22,442 nt of DNA from Nitrolancea sp040255925 (GCA_040255925.1 JBDZVX010000033.1:1-22442); one strand, 5' to 3'. Shown: positions 1 to 7,614, counted from the stretch's first letter. The notes: generated from the sequence alone by a model not told the origin. Made by a program: numbers and translations.

Positions 1-1
1 C

Positions 2-1189
2 ATCTCCGGATACCTCACCCGGACGCAGCCCAGCTTCATCCGCCGCTTCTACGCCCTGCCTTATGAGATCTGTACCATCAAGCAGGTGGATCTCAAGTAC
101 TATCTCATGCTGCGGGCGGCACTTACTGAAGACGTGCGACTCCTGATCATGCCGAATCCATCAAGCCTGCTCCTGCTGGCGCAGAAACTGGCGAGCTACA
201 CGGAAGAGTTGATCCGTGATATCCGTATCGGATCGGTCAACCCACCCTTCCCAGTCGAGCACCCGGCCCCGCGTCTCGCCGGCCTGCATCCCGATCCAGG
301 GCGCGCCGCCGAACTGACCGCCCTCTTGAACGAACGTGGAAGGCTTCTTCCCTGCGATGTTTGGCCGCGATTGACGCTGATCAGTTGCTGGAAAGGTGGC
401 ACGATGCCCCTTTACCTGCGCCGGCTCCCGGAGTTTTTTGGGGAGTGCCCGGTCCGGGATCTGGGCTACATGGCCACCGAGGGGAGAGGAGCCACGCCGC
501 TGGTCAACTCCGGCGCCGGCGGCGTCCTCAATGTCAGCAGCCACTTCTTCGAATTCCTCCCGGAGGAAGAGCGCGATGCCCCGAATCCAGCCTTCCTGAC
601 CTGCGACCAGTTGGAGTCGAACCATCAATACTACATTTACTTCACGACATCGGCCGGGCTCTACCGCTACGACATCAATGATCTGATCCGCGTGGTCGAC
701 TTCTACCGTCACACACCGGTGATCCAATTCGTCCGCAAAGGGCAGGGCATTACCTCCATCACCGGGGAAAAGCTCACGGAGTCGCAGGTGACCGACGCGT
801 TGATGAACGTTGTCGATGAGCATGGGTTCGATATTCGTCACTTCACGGCGCGCGTCGAGTGGGGAGAGCCCCCATGTTACGCGATGTATGTTGAAATGGG
901 GGACTCCGTCACGCGTAGCGATGGTCAGCGCTTCCTCCTGGAAATGGACCGGGCCTTGTGCGCCCAAAACGTGGAATATGAGGCGAAGCGCGAGTCCCAG
1001 CGGCTTGGTCCGCCAATCCTCCGGCACGTGGCGCCCGGCTCCTATGTCGCGTTACGCCAGAAACGGGTGGCCGAAGGTGCACCCGAGGCCCAGGTGAAAA
1101 TCCCCCAACTGAGCACGGACATGAAGTTCGGAACGCACATGGAGGTACTAGACGAGATCCACATCGAGCGTGAAGGCACGGAGTCATGA
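2..1189 (+). CDS. GH3-family acyl-adenylase / acyl-amide synthetase (5' partial)
   Basis: GH3 proteins adenylate a carboxylic acid with ATP and transfer the acyl group to an amino acid or other amine. The reading frame is open from base 2 with no stop, so the start lies upstream; the GTG at 86 is internal, because the residues before it (IRRFYALPYEICTIKQVD) already fit the family. Supporting signals are KYYLMLRAAL and TPNPS-like MPNPSSLLLLAQKL near the N-terminus, GYMATEGRG at about 463-489 (the GH3 version of the adenylate-binding Y-x-A-S/T-E-G loop), and YRYDINDLIRVVDFY followed by GITSITGEKLTESQV, the hinge-region signature. The C-terminal domain reaches MKFGTHMEVLDEI. It overlaps the next gene by ATGA, so the two are probably translationally coupled. 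GH3 enzymes are best known from plant hormone conjugation; bacterial members are mostly uncharacterised, so the substrate is unknown. The family call is firm. Confidence 0.9.
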   Translation: MSGYLTRTQPSFIRRFYALPYEICTIKQVDLKYYLMLRAALTEDVRLLIMPNPSSLLLLAQKLASYTEELIRDIRIGSVNPPFPVEHPAPRLAGLHPDPGRAAELTALLNERGRLLPCDVWPRLTLISCWKGGTMPLYLRRLPEFFGECPVRDLGYMATEGRGATPLVNSGAGGVLNVSSHFFEFLPEEERDAPNPAFLTCDQLESNHQYYIYFTTSAGLYRYDINDLIRVVDFYRHTPVIQFVRKGQGITSITGEKLTESQVTDALMNVVDEHGFDIRHFTARVEWGEPPCYAMYVEMGDSVTRSDGQRFLLEMDRALCAQNVEYEAKRESQRLGPPILRHVAPGSYVALRQKRVAEGAPEAQVKIPQLSTDMKFGTHMEVLDEIHIEREGTES

Positions 1190-1650
1190 GCAAATCGCCA
1201 TCACTGGAAGAGATCTTCGCGACGGTACCGCTGCTCCATCGCCTTAGCGCCAGACAGCGAAAGCGCCTGGCGGGGTTGGCGACCAGACGTTCGTATCGGC
1301 CCGGTTCAACCATCGTCCGGCAGGGCGATACGAGCATGGCGCTCTACATCGTACTTTCGGGCGCGGTCAGGATTGAGCTTGAGTCCGAAATGGGAGTCCC
1401 TGTGCGGATCAGCGAGGTTGGTCCGGCTGGATACTTCGGAGAGATGGGGCTGATCGACGACGCACCGCGATCGGCGACGGTCGTGGCCATCGAGCCGACT
1501 GAATGCGCTCTGCTATCGAAGTGGGATTTTCGCGATGAGTTGCGTCATGATCCCGACATCGCTCTTGCCTTGCTTCCAGTGCTGAATGAGCGCATCCGCG
1601 AGCTCGAAGCCCGCCTCACGCAAGATCACCCAGCCGATCAAGCGGTTTGA
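1186..1650 (+). CDS. Stand-alone cyclic nucleotide-binding domain protein
   Basis: A 154-residue protein made almost entirely of one CNB (cNMP-binding) domain, about residues 10-130, with the jelly-roll pattern of Crp-type sensors. The phosphate-binding cassette is visible as Y-F-G-E86-M-G-L-I-D-D-A-P-R95-S-A-T. The glutamate that binds ribose and the arginine that binds the cyclic phosphate are both present, so ligand binding is plausible. There is no C-terminal helix-turn-helix (the tail is a short helix, NERIRELEARLTQD), so it is not a Crp/Fnr transcription factor. It starts inside the GH3 stop codon (ATGA at 1186). With two CNB-containing proteins downstream, it may be a regulatory partner of the GH3 enzyme or of the phospholipase and exporter. 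That role is inference. Confidence 0.85.
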   Translation: MSKSPSLEEIFATVPLLHRLSARQRKRLAGLATRRSYRPGSTIVRQGDTSMALYIVLSGAVRIELESEMGVPVRISEVGPAGYFGEMGLIDDAPRSATVVAIEPTECALLSKWDFRDELRHDPDIALALLPVLNERIRELEARLTQDHPADQAV

Positions 1651-1732
1651 CTAGCTTGCCCGATACCGTTCACCGCCAGTTCCAGGGATTCCCGGAGGAT
1701 GCAGGGACAGGGCCTAGGTGGAGTAGCACCGT

Positions 1733-3610
1733 ATGGACGTTCGCCAGCCAGGCACGATGCACCAAGAAGCAGCAGATCCCGCGTCGGCGCAACAGAACGA
1801 GCCGTCATTCTTTGATGGGCTGACACCGGAAGAATGCGCGCAGATACGCGATTTGCTGGAACAACGGCGGTTTGCAGCCGGCGTTACCATGCTCGCCGAG
1901 GGTGATAGCCCGCACGAGATGTACATTATCCAATCAGGGTCAGCCGACGTCTTCACCTTCGACCAGCACGGCAATGAATATCGGATTGCCCGGGTCGGCC
2001 CCGGAGCTACGCTGGGCGAAATGTCGCTCTTTACCGGCCAGCCGGCCTCATCCTCCGTCCGCGCCGTCACCGATCTCGATGTGCTTGTGTTGAGCGAGCA
2101 CAACTTTCGCCGGGCGGCTTCCGCCTTCCCTCGTATTTACCATAATCTCGGCGCGATCCTCTCGGCGCGGCTGGCGCGCTCCAACCGCCGTTCGATCCGT
2201 CCCGGTGCCGAGCGCATTACCGCTCTGCGTAACTTCGGCGCCCCGCCGCTCCTAAGCTATGCGCTGGCGTGCAGCATCGCCTGGCATACCCGCGCCTCAA
2301 CGTTGTTGCTCATGATCGGTGACGCGATTCCAGATGAACTCGCAGCGCTCGTCTCGGCCACGGTCGAGCCGGACGTGAGCGGCGCGTCCGGCGACAGATC
2401 CGGTGCCCCGCGCGTTTTCGATGCGGAGCCGCGCGTGCATCTGAGGTTCGCTACTGGCGAGGGCGCTTTTGCACCGAGAGCGCTCGCCCGAACGGTAGAG
2501 GATCTAGCCGAACAGTACGATCGCGTTCTCATACAGCTACCGGGGGAACGGCCAGCCCCTTCTTTCGCCGCGCGAACCCTGTGCCTCGCCGGTCCGCACA
2601 ACCCGCTGCCGGGCGGAGGGGACGACCGCCAGGGCTATACGATCCAGGCATGGGTGAATACCAGCGTGGTAGCACGGCCCAGCGCTGAAAGGGTGCTGCG
2701 CATACCGGCTCTGACACCAGCCGATGAACGGGCGCTCCGTACCGGCTTGCTGCCCACGAGCAGCGCGGCGGGCCGGGCGCTCGGGTGGGCGGCGCGCGAC
2801 GTGGCGGGCCTGAAGGTGGGCCTGGCGCTCGGCGGAGGTGGCGTGAAGGGGTATGCCCACATCGGCGTATTGCGGGCGCTTGAACATGTCGGACTCCCGG
2901 TGGACTATCTCGCCGGGTCAAGCATCGGCGCCGCCGTTGCGGCCGTCTATGCCAGCGGCCACCGGCCGGACACGATCTCAGAACTGATGGACAAGGTGAC
3001 CGAAAAGGCATTCCGCGTCACCCTCCCCACCCGGTCTCTGCTTTCCAATGCCGGTCTTCGCGCCGGCCTCATCCAGATCGGCGGCCAGACGCACTTCGAA
3101 GATCTGCTGATCCCGCTGGCAGTGGTTACCGCCGACATCGTCAGTGGAGAGGAGGTCGTTTTTCGCAGTGGCCTCCTGTGGCCGGCCGTGCTGGCGAGTT
3201 TCGCCATTCCCGGCATGTATCCGCCCCAGCGCATGGGTGCGCGCATTCTGGTGGACGGAGGCGTGCTCAACCCAGTGCCCGGCGACGTGGCCGCCGACAT
3301 GGGCGCGGATGTGGTCATCGCGGTCAAACTAGCGAGCCGATCGAACCGGACCCAACCGGACGAGAAACAGGCCATGGAGATGCCATCCATCTTGGAGACC
3401 ATCAACCGCACCCGGGAGATCATGCAGAGCAAGATCGGGGTCGCCTCGACCGCTGCCGCGACCGTCCTGATCGAACCCGATTTCGGGAAGTACGTCGGCT
3501 GGGGACTCCGCAACTTTCGGGAGGGCAGCAAGTACGTCGCTGTGGGGGAGACCGCTACCGTGGCCGCCCTTCCACGCATCGCCGCCGCCCTTCCCTGGCT
3601 CCGTTCTTAA
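1733..3610 (+). CDS. CNB-patatin phospholipase (NTE-like serine lipid hydrolase)
   Basis: This 625-residue protein has a CNB domain (about 20-140), a middle region (about 150-350) and a C-terminal patatin domain (about 360-560). The patatin signature is complete: oxyanion-hole GGGGVKG at 367-373, nucleophile elbow G395-S-S397-I-G399, and the D508-G-G motif, giving the Ser397/Asp508 catalytic dyad. Patatins hydrolyse acyl esters of phospholipids and lysophospholipids; CNB-patatin fusions resemble the bacterial end of the neuropathy-target-esterase group. In its CNB cassette the glutamate is kept (G-E96-M-S-L) but the expected arginine is replaced (Q-P-A105-S-S-S-V), so cyclic-nucleotide binding is doubtful. 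The middle region, with ASTLLLMIGD and EQYDRVLIQLPGE, faintly resembles a P-loop/MinD-type fold without a Walker A; that is a guess. No signal peptide is visible. The start has AGGTGGAG nine bases upstream. Confidence 0.9.
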   Translation: MDVRQPGTMHQEAADPASAQQNEPSFFDGLTPEECAQIRDLLEQRRFAAGVTMLAEGDSPHEMYIIQSGSADVFTFDQHGNEYRIARVGPGATLGEMSLFTGQPASSSVRAVTDLDVLVLSEHNFRRAASAFPRIYHNLGAILSARLARSNRRSIRPGAERITALRNFGAPPLLSYALACSIAWHTRASTLLLMIGDAIPDELAALVSATVEPDVSGASGDRSGAPRVFDAEPRVHLRFATGEGAFAPRALARTVEDLAEQYDRVLIQLPGERPAPSFAARTLCLAGPHNPLPGGGDDRQGYTIQAWVNTSVVARPSAERVLRIPALTPADERALRTGLLPTSSAAGRALGWAARDVAGLKVGLALGGGGVKGYAHIGVLRALEHVGLPVDYLAGSSIGAAVAAVYASGHRPDTISELMDKVTEKAFRVTLPTRSLLSNAGLRAGLIQIGGQTHFEDLLIPLAVVTADIVSGEEVVFRSGLLWPAVLASFAIPGMYPPQRMGARILVDGGVLNPVPGDVAADMGADVVIAVKLASRSNRTQPDEKQAMEMPSILETINRTREIMQSKIGVASTAAATVLIEPDFGKYVGWGLRNFREGSKYVAVGETATVAALPRIAAALPWLRS

Positions 3611-3678
3611 GCGCATTCCCTCGCTGCGATGGCTTAATTCGTCCTTCCAGCGCCCGGCGACGGTAAGAGGAGGCGACA

Positions 3679-6600
3679 GTGCGCGGTATCGAGCATGGCA
3701 CTCGGGAAACGCCGCACTTCCGCATACACTACATCAGCCACTATACCGTTGAGCCGCCACGGCGGACCGCGACACTCCATCGCGCCGGCACCAACGACGA
3801 GATCCTCCTGAACGCCGGCCTGATCAGCTTGGGCCGCGGTTCCGATAATCGTATTGTCGTCGCCGATCCGAGAGCGTCGCGGCGTCATGCACTAATCCAA
3901 CGCGAGGACCAACGCTACTGGATCGAAGATCTCGGCGGCACGAACGGTACCCGGGTCAATGGCCGGCTCATCACGGAGCCAACGCTCCTGAAAAACCGGG
4001 ACGTGATCCGTATCGCCTCCGCCGAGTTCATCTTCCACCAGCCGGCCGGCGATATGACCAACGTTTCGACGCCCATGGAGCAAAATCTGGGTACCATCAG
4101 CGATCGGCTCGAGCGTGCCTTCGATACCGCTACCCGCTTGCTGCGGACGGATACGCGGAACAAGATCGACGTCCACCTCTCTGAAGTTCTAGAAGATCCT
4201 CAACAGCCGGGGGCGCTCCTCCCTCGCGGAGGGTATGCCCTTCCCGGGCGTTTGGAGATCCATGAGGTGTATCGAACCGATGCACCGGGCGAGGGGCTGG
4301 AACGGTCCCTTGTCCTGGTATTACTTGCGCTCGCTTCCGGCAACATGCGTCCGCCGCCGATGATCGTGGATGGCCTGCTGACGCTCTTACTGCGGCGCGG
4401 CGTGGGGTTGCAGCCGGACCAAACGACGATGGCGGCGCTCTTGGCGGCAAACGCACGACGGGAACTGCCCCCAATTGTCACACTGCTTCCCGGCCCAACA
4501 CCGGCGACGCAGGCGAACTATTCAATGGCAGCGGCGGACTTCGTCGGATTCCTCATCCGTGACTACGGGGCGGAGAGCTTTAAGACATTCGTGCGGGAGC
4601 TGACTCCGGGAAGGCGGGATGAAGCGGCACGATCCGCCTACCGGCTGACCATGACGCAGCTAGATAAGAGCTGGCACAAGTCCCTCACTGGGACAAAGGC
4701 GAGAGGAGTCATTGGCACCCTCTTGACATTCACCGGATACCTTCGGCCCCACTGGCGACAAGTAGCCGAGATCGTATTTTATGTCGTACTCTGGGTTGCG
4801 TTTCTCGGCGGTCTCGCACAGTTACCGAATATCGTTCAGGACAACGTCCTCGAAACCGGAGACCGGCTCGCGTTCGTGCTGATCATGAGTGGGCTCATCG
4901 GTGCGTTTGTTGTCGTCTCGCTCACATCGATCCGGCAAAATCGCTTATCGGCACAGGTATCGGAAACGATTCTCAAGGAGTTGCGCCTCCGCCTCTTTGT
5001 CCGTCTCCAACGCCTCCAGCCAAGCTTCTTCGAGACGATGCCGACGGGCGACATCATTACGCGCACGACGAGCGATGTAGACACGATTGGAGTTTCCCTC
5101 ACGAGTGTAATGACCGAGGGGCTTCGCGTCGTTCTGCTCCTAGTCGCCACGACCTGCGTCATCTTCATCCAGAACTGGAAGCTGGCGGCCGTGACGGTGG
5201 CGAGCATCCCATTGTTCTTCATCACCGGCCGCATCCTTGGCCCCGCCATCGCGCGAGTCAGCCTAGAACGCCGCCGCGATCTCGCCGCCACGACCAGCGC
5301 GCTGGAAGAGAACCTCGGCTCCCAGCCGCTCGTGAAGGCGCTCAGACTCCAAGACCAGATGATCAGCGACTACTCCGGCAAGCTGACGAAGCTCTTTGAT
5401 TCGTCGGCTCGTCTGACGTATCTGACCGGGATTTACGGCCTGCTCTCGAATTCGATAGCCGTCGCGATCCTGCTGGTCATGATTGGGCTGGGCGGCTGGC
5501 TGGTCATCAGCGGGAGCCTGGCTACGGCGATGCTGCTCACGATCCTTGCGATGATGATCCAGATCATGCTCGCCCTGTCGCGCTTCCGAAGCATCTTTCA
5601 AACAGTCCAGCAGGCATCCGGAGCGTTGGTCCGCGTGAACGAACTCTTGAAGACTGAACCCACGATAAAGGACGGTCCCAACGCCCGGCCCCTGGGTACG
5701 CTCTCGCGCGCCATCCAATTCGAGCACGTTTCGTTCAGCTACAGTGTGGGCTCCCCGTTATTACGCGACATTGACCTGATTATCCCAGCCGAGGAAAGCG
5801 TAGCCCTTGTCGGCACGACCGGCTCAGGGAAATCCACGATCCTCAGATTGCTCATGCGCTTTCATGATCCTGAGAAGGGCCGTGTAACCTTGGACGGTGT
5901 AGACCTACGTGAGGTCAAACTGGATACGCTCCGCGGACAGATCGGGCTCGTCTTCCAGGACAATGTGTTGTTCAACACCTCGATTCGCGAGAACATCCGC
6001 TTCGGCAATCTGGCCGCGACCGACGCGGAGGTGGAAGAGGCCGCGAAGGCAGCCGGGGTACACGAGGTCATCATGACCATGCCGGATGGCTATGACACCG
6101 TGACAGGCGAGCGAGGCGGCAGGTTGTCCGGTGGGCAGCGCCAGGGTGTAGCGCTGGCTCGTGCCATTATCAGCAACCCGGCGATCCTCCTACTGGATGA
6201 GGTCACCTCCGGTATCGACCCTCACAGTGAGGCCGCGATCACGGATGCGCTGGATCACATCCGCCACGGCCGCACGGTGATCAGCATCACACACCGGCTC
6301 TCCAGCATTACAAATGTGGATCGAATCTACGTTCTGGACCGGGGATGCCTGGTCGAACAAGGAACACACGACGAATTGGTGAGCCAGGGCGGGCTGTACG
6401 CGCGCCTCTGGGAGGAGCAAACGGCGGACATCGCCGCCGAAATTCGCTTTATGGATGTAGACGCGTCGCGCCTGCAACGGATTCCAATCCTGGCCAACCT
6501 CGATTATCAGCTACTTGCCGCGCTGGCCCAGCGTCTCGACCTCGAGCGATTCTCGGCCGGCGACGTGATCATCACCGAGGGCGACATCGGAGACAAGCTC

Positions 6601-6894
6601 TACCTCATTCATAAGGGCCAGGTCCAGGTTCACGGCTCGGACCTGGCTGGTGGCCAGCGTCTACTCGCGATCCTGCGTGAAGGAGACTATTTCGGAGAGA
6701 TGGCGTTGCTATACGACATGCCGCGTTCCGCGACGATCCGCGCCATCACACCGGTTCGGCTCTATAGCCTGAGCAAGCAGGATTTCGATGCTTTGCTCGC
6801 ACCCATACCCGCCTTGCACGAGCAACTGGAGCGAATGGCTGTCGCGCGAGCTGTCTCACAACCCCGTAGCCATGAGGAGCCCGCACCCGCCTAA
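3679..6894 (+). CDS. ABC exporter with FHA, degenerate peptidase-MA-like and CNB domains
   Basis: A single 1071-residue polypeptide starting at GTG behind a perfect AGGAGG (3668-3673). The order is: HFRIHY at 13-18; FHA domain about 45-110 (LGRGSDNRIVV, SRRHALI, GGTNGTRVNG), which binds phosphothreonine peptides; a helical region about 135-345 resembling peptidase-MA (gluzincin) domains; an ABC type-1 exporter membrane domain about 355-640; a nucleotide-binding domain about 670-905 with Walker A G712-TTGSGKST, signature L816-SGGQRQ, Walker B ILLLD840-E841 and H872; and a CNB domain about 930-1050 with E1007 and R1016 of the phosphate cassette intact. ATPase residues are all present, so transport is likely active as a homodimer. 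The peptidase-like part has PPPMIVDGLL where W-L-x-E-G is usual and no HExxH, so it should be inactive. It shares FHA/CNB style control with its neighbours; the exported substrate is unknown, possibly a lipid or acyl conjugate. Confidence 0.9.
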   Translation: MRGIEHGTRETPHFRIHYISHYTVEPPRRTATLHRAGTNDEILLNAGLISLGRGSDNRIVVADPRASRRHALIQREDQRYWIEDLGGTNGTRVNGRLITEPTLLKNRDVIRIASAEFIFHQPAGDMTNVSTPMEQNLGTISDRLERAFDTATRLLRTDTRNKIDVHLSEVLEDPQQPGALLPRGGYALPGRLEIHEVYRTDAPGEGLERSLVLVLLALASGNMRPPPMIVDGLLTLLLRRGVGLQPDQTTMAALLAANARRELPPIVTLLPGPTPATQANYSMAAADFVGFLIRDYGAESFKTFVRELTPGRRDEAARSAYRLTMTQLDKSWHKSLTGTKARGVIGTLLTFTGYLRPHWRQVAEIVFYVVLWVAFLGGLAQLPNIVQDNVLETGDRLAFVLIMSGLIGAFVVVSLTSIRQNRLSAQVSETILKELRLRLFVRLQRLQPSFFETMPTGDIITRTTSDVDTIGVSLTSVMTEGLRVVLLLVATTCVIFIQNWKLAAVTVASIPLFFITGRILGPAIARVSLERRRDLAATTSALEENLGSQPLVKALRLQDQMISDYSGKLTKLFDSSARLTYLTGIYGLLSNSIAVAILLVMIGLGGWLVISGSLATAMLLTILAMMIQIMLALSRFRSIFQTVQQASGALVRVNELLKTEPTIKDGPNARPLGTLSRAIQFEHVSFSYSVGSPLLRDIDLIIPAEESVALVGTTGSGKSTILRLLMRFHDPEKGRVTLDGVDLREVKLDTLRGQIGLVFQDNVLFNTSIRENIRFGNLAATDAEVEEAAKAAGVHEVIMTMPDGYDTVTGERGGRLSGGQRQGVALARAIISNPAILLLDEVTSGIDPHSEAAITDALDHIRHGRTVISITHRLSSITNVDRIYVLDRGCLVEQGTHDELVSQGGLYARLWEEQTADIAAEIRFMDVDASRLQRIPILANLDYQLLAALAQRLDLERFSAGDVIITEGDIGDKLYLIHKGQVQVHGSDLAGGQRLLAILREGDYFGEMALLYDMPRSATIRAITPVRLYSLSKQDFDALLAPIPALHEQLERMAVARAVSQPRSHEEPAPA

Positions 6895-6952
6895 GCGTCT
6901 GGAACCGGCAACACCGTGGCTCCGGTCGCGGAACGGGTGGATCACAGACACC
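6871..6952 (+). repeat. Leader-like dispersed repeat, copy 1
   Basis: By hand alignment about 68 of 82 bases match 15752-15832 (copy 2). The block starts inside the last 24 coding bases of the ABC exporter gene and ends about 50 bases before the small ORF at 7001. The most conserved parts are CTGGAACCGGCAA (6899-6911) and GAACGGGTGGATCACAG (6931-6947); CACGTCCGT just downstream is also shared. It could be an ECF-type promoter (GGAAC at 6901-6905, 17-base spacer, CGGTC) or part of a structured leader: ACCG/CGGT and GGTG/CACC can form two small hairpins. Confidence 0.65.
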
Positions 6953-7000
6953 GGCGCCACGTCCGTGCTGAGTCGGCCACCCGACCCTGGAGACATACAC

Positions 7001-7165
7001 ATGCACGAAGCTTTCGTTCTGATTCGAAAGCCTGGTGGCTTTCCTGAACTCATTGTAGGGATTCATGCACTTGGCACGGGCTATTATGCGGGTTATCATG
7101 AATCATACGATTCTATCTTCAACAAACGGAACCCCGGCATTCACCTGCCGACGGCTTCTGGCTGA
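7001..7165 (+). CDS. Small hypothetical protein, 54 residues
   Basis: I do not recognise this product. The ATG has GGAG eight bases upstream (6989-6992), the same spacing seen in front of the DoxX gene behind the second repeat copy, which is the main reason to take it seriously. The peptide begins MHEAFVLIRKPGG and ends with a polar tail; it contains GIHALGTGYYAGYHESY, rich in Gly, Tyr and His, and has no clear membrane segment or signal peptide. The frame is open upstream as well (to about 6788), but that part overlaps the exporter gene in another frame and is probably not translated. It ends 25 bases before the TTG start of the next gene. It may be a real small gene, a leader peptide, or chance. 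Confidence 0.35.
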   Translation: MHEAFVLIRKPGGFPELIVGIHALGTGYYAGYHESYDSIFNKRNPGIHLPTASG

Positions 7166-7190
7166 TTCACCTGACGAAAGGGGGATAACC

Positions 7191-7568
7191 TTGGGAGACA
7201 AATTCGACGATATCGCGAAGGAGATTGCCAAAGGCATGCCGCGCCGGCGTGTTCTCAAGCTCCTCGCGGGCAGTCTAGCCGCCGTAGTCGGATCACGAGT
7301 GGCTAACCTGCCAGCGGCAGCCTACAGCGCCAAAGATCTCATCGGTGTCAATCAGACACTACCGAGGATTCCGGGGATAAACCAGGCCTTCCCGCACGGA
7401 TTTCCGGGGATAAACCAGACCATCCCGCGCCATCCGGGCGTAAACCAGACGTTTCCACACCATCCGCGCGTAAACCAGACATTTCCACACCATCCGGGCG
7501 TGAACCAGACGTTCCCGCACTTCCCAGGCGTGAACCAGTTCATCCCACCATGGCGCCGCGGCTGGTAA
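7191..7568 (+). CDS. Tat-exported protein with seven tandem NQT-type repeats
   Basis: A 125-residue protein starting at TTG, with AAAGGGGG about six bases upstream; an ATG-type extension to 7065 has no ribosome site and adds residues unlike the rest. The N-terminus, GDKFDDIAKEIAKGMPRRRV followed by LKLLAGSLAAVVGS, has the twin-arginine form common on small exported proteins in Thermomicrobia. After a cleavage-like region (ANLPAAAYS) the mature part is almost wholly seven repeats of G-[VI]-N-Q-[TAF]-[FIL]-P-[HRP]-x-P, one of them 11 residues long, ending in PPWRRGW. Five of the seven contain the sequon N-Q-T. There are no cysteines and no known enzymatic domain. It lies just upstream of a glycosyltransferase block. 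It could be a structural or surface-exposed repeat protein, possibly glycosylated; its function is unknown. The Tat call is good, the function is not. Confidence 0.7.
   Translation: MGDKFDDIAKEIAKGMPRRRVLKLLAGSLAAVVGSRVANLPAAAYSAKDLIGVNQTLPRIPGINQAFPHGFPGINQTIPRHPGVNQTFPHHPRVNQTFPHHPGVNQTFPHFPGVNQFIPPWRRGW
7344..7550 (+). repeat. In-frame 30-bp tandem repeats coding G-V-N-Q-T-F-P-H-x-P
   Basis: Seven units of about 30 bases (one of 33), each carrying a variant of ggcgtaaaccagac at its start. The 4th to 6th units are nearly identical at DNA level, while the outer units have drifted, which fits recent expansion from the middle. The antisense frame is also open across the array because of the periodicity and should not be read as a gene. 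Confidence 0.85.
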
Positions 7569-7614
7569 TGGGAGTCATAGTCGTTCTGTAAACCCGATGA
7601 CCTTCGTGTGATGT

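Noticed and set aside
161..1027. Minus-strand 288-codon frame opposite the GH3 gene
   Set aside because: The plus frame is an unmistakable GH3 protein; the antisense frame is a GC-rich shadow with no recognisable domain.
6871..6952. Miniature transposon (MITE) as explanation of the two-copy repeat
   Set aside because: No terminal inverted repeats or target-site duplications are visible, and both copies sit at the same place relative to a start codon.
6788..7000. Upstream extension of the small ORF at 7001 through the first repeat copy
   Set aside because: It overlaps the exporter's CNB coding region in another frame and has no ribosome site; the GGAG before 7001 is a better start.
7344..7550. 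CRISPR-like array
   Set aside because: The 30-bp repeats are adjacent without spacers, are in frame and encode protein repeats.
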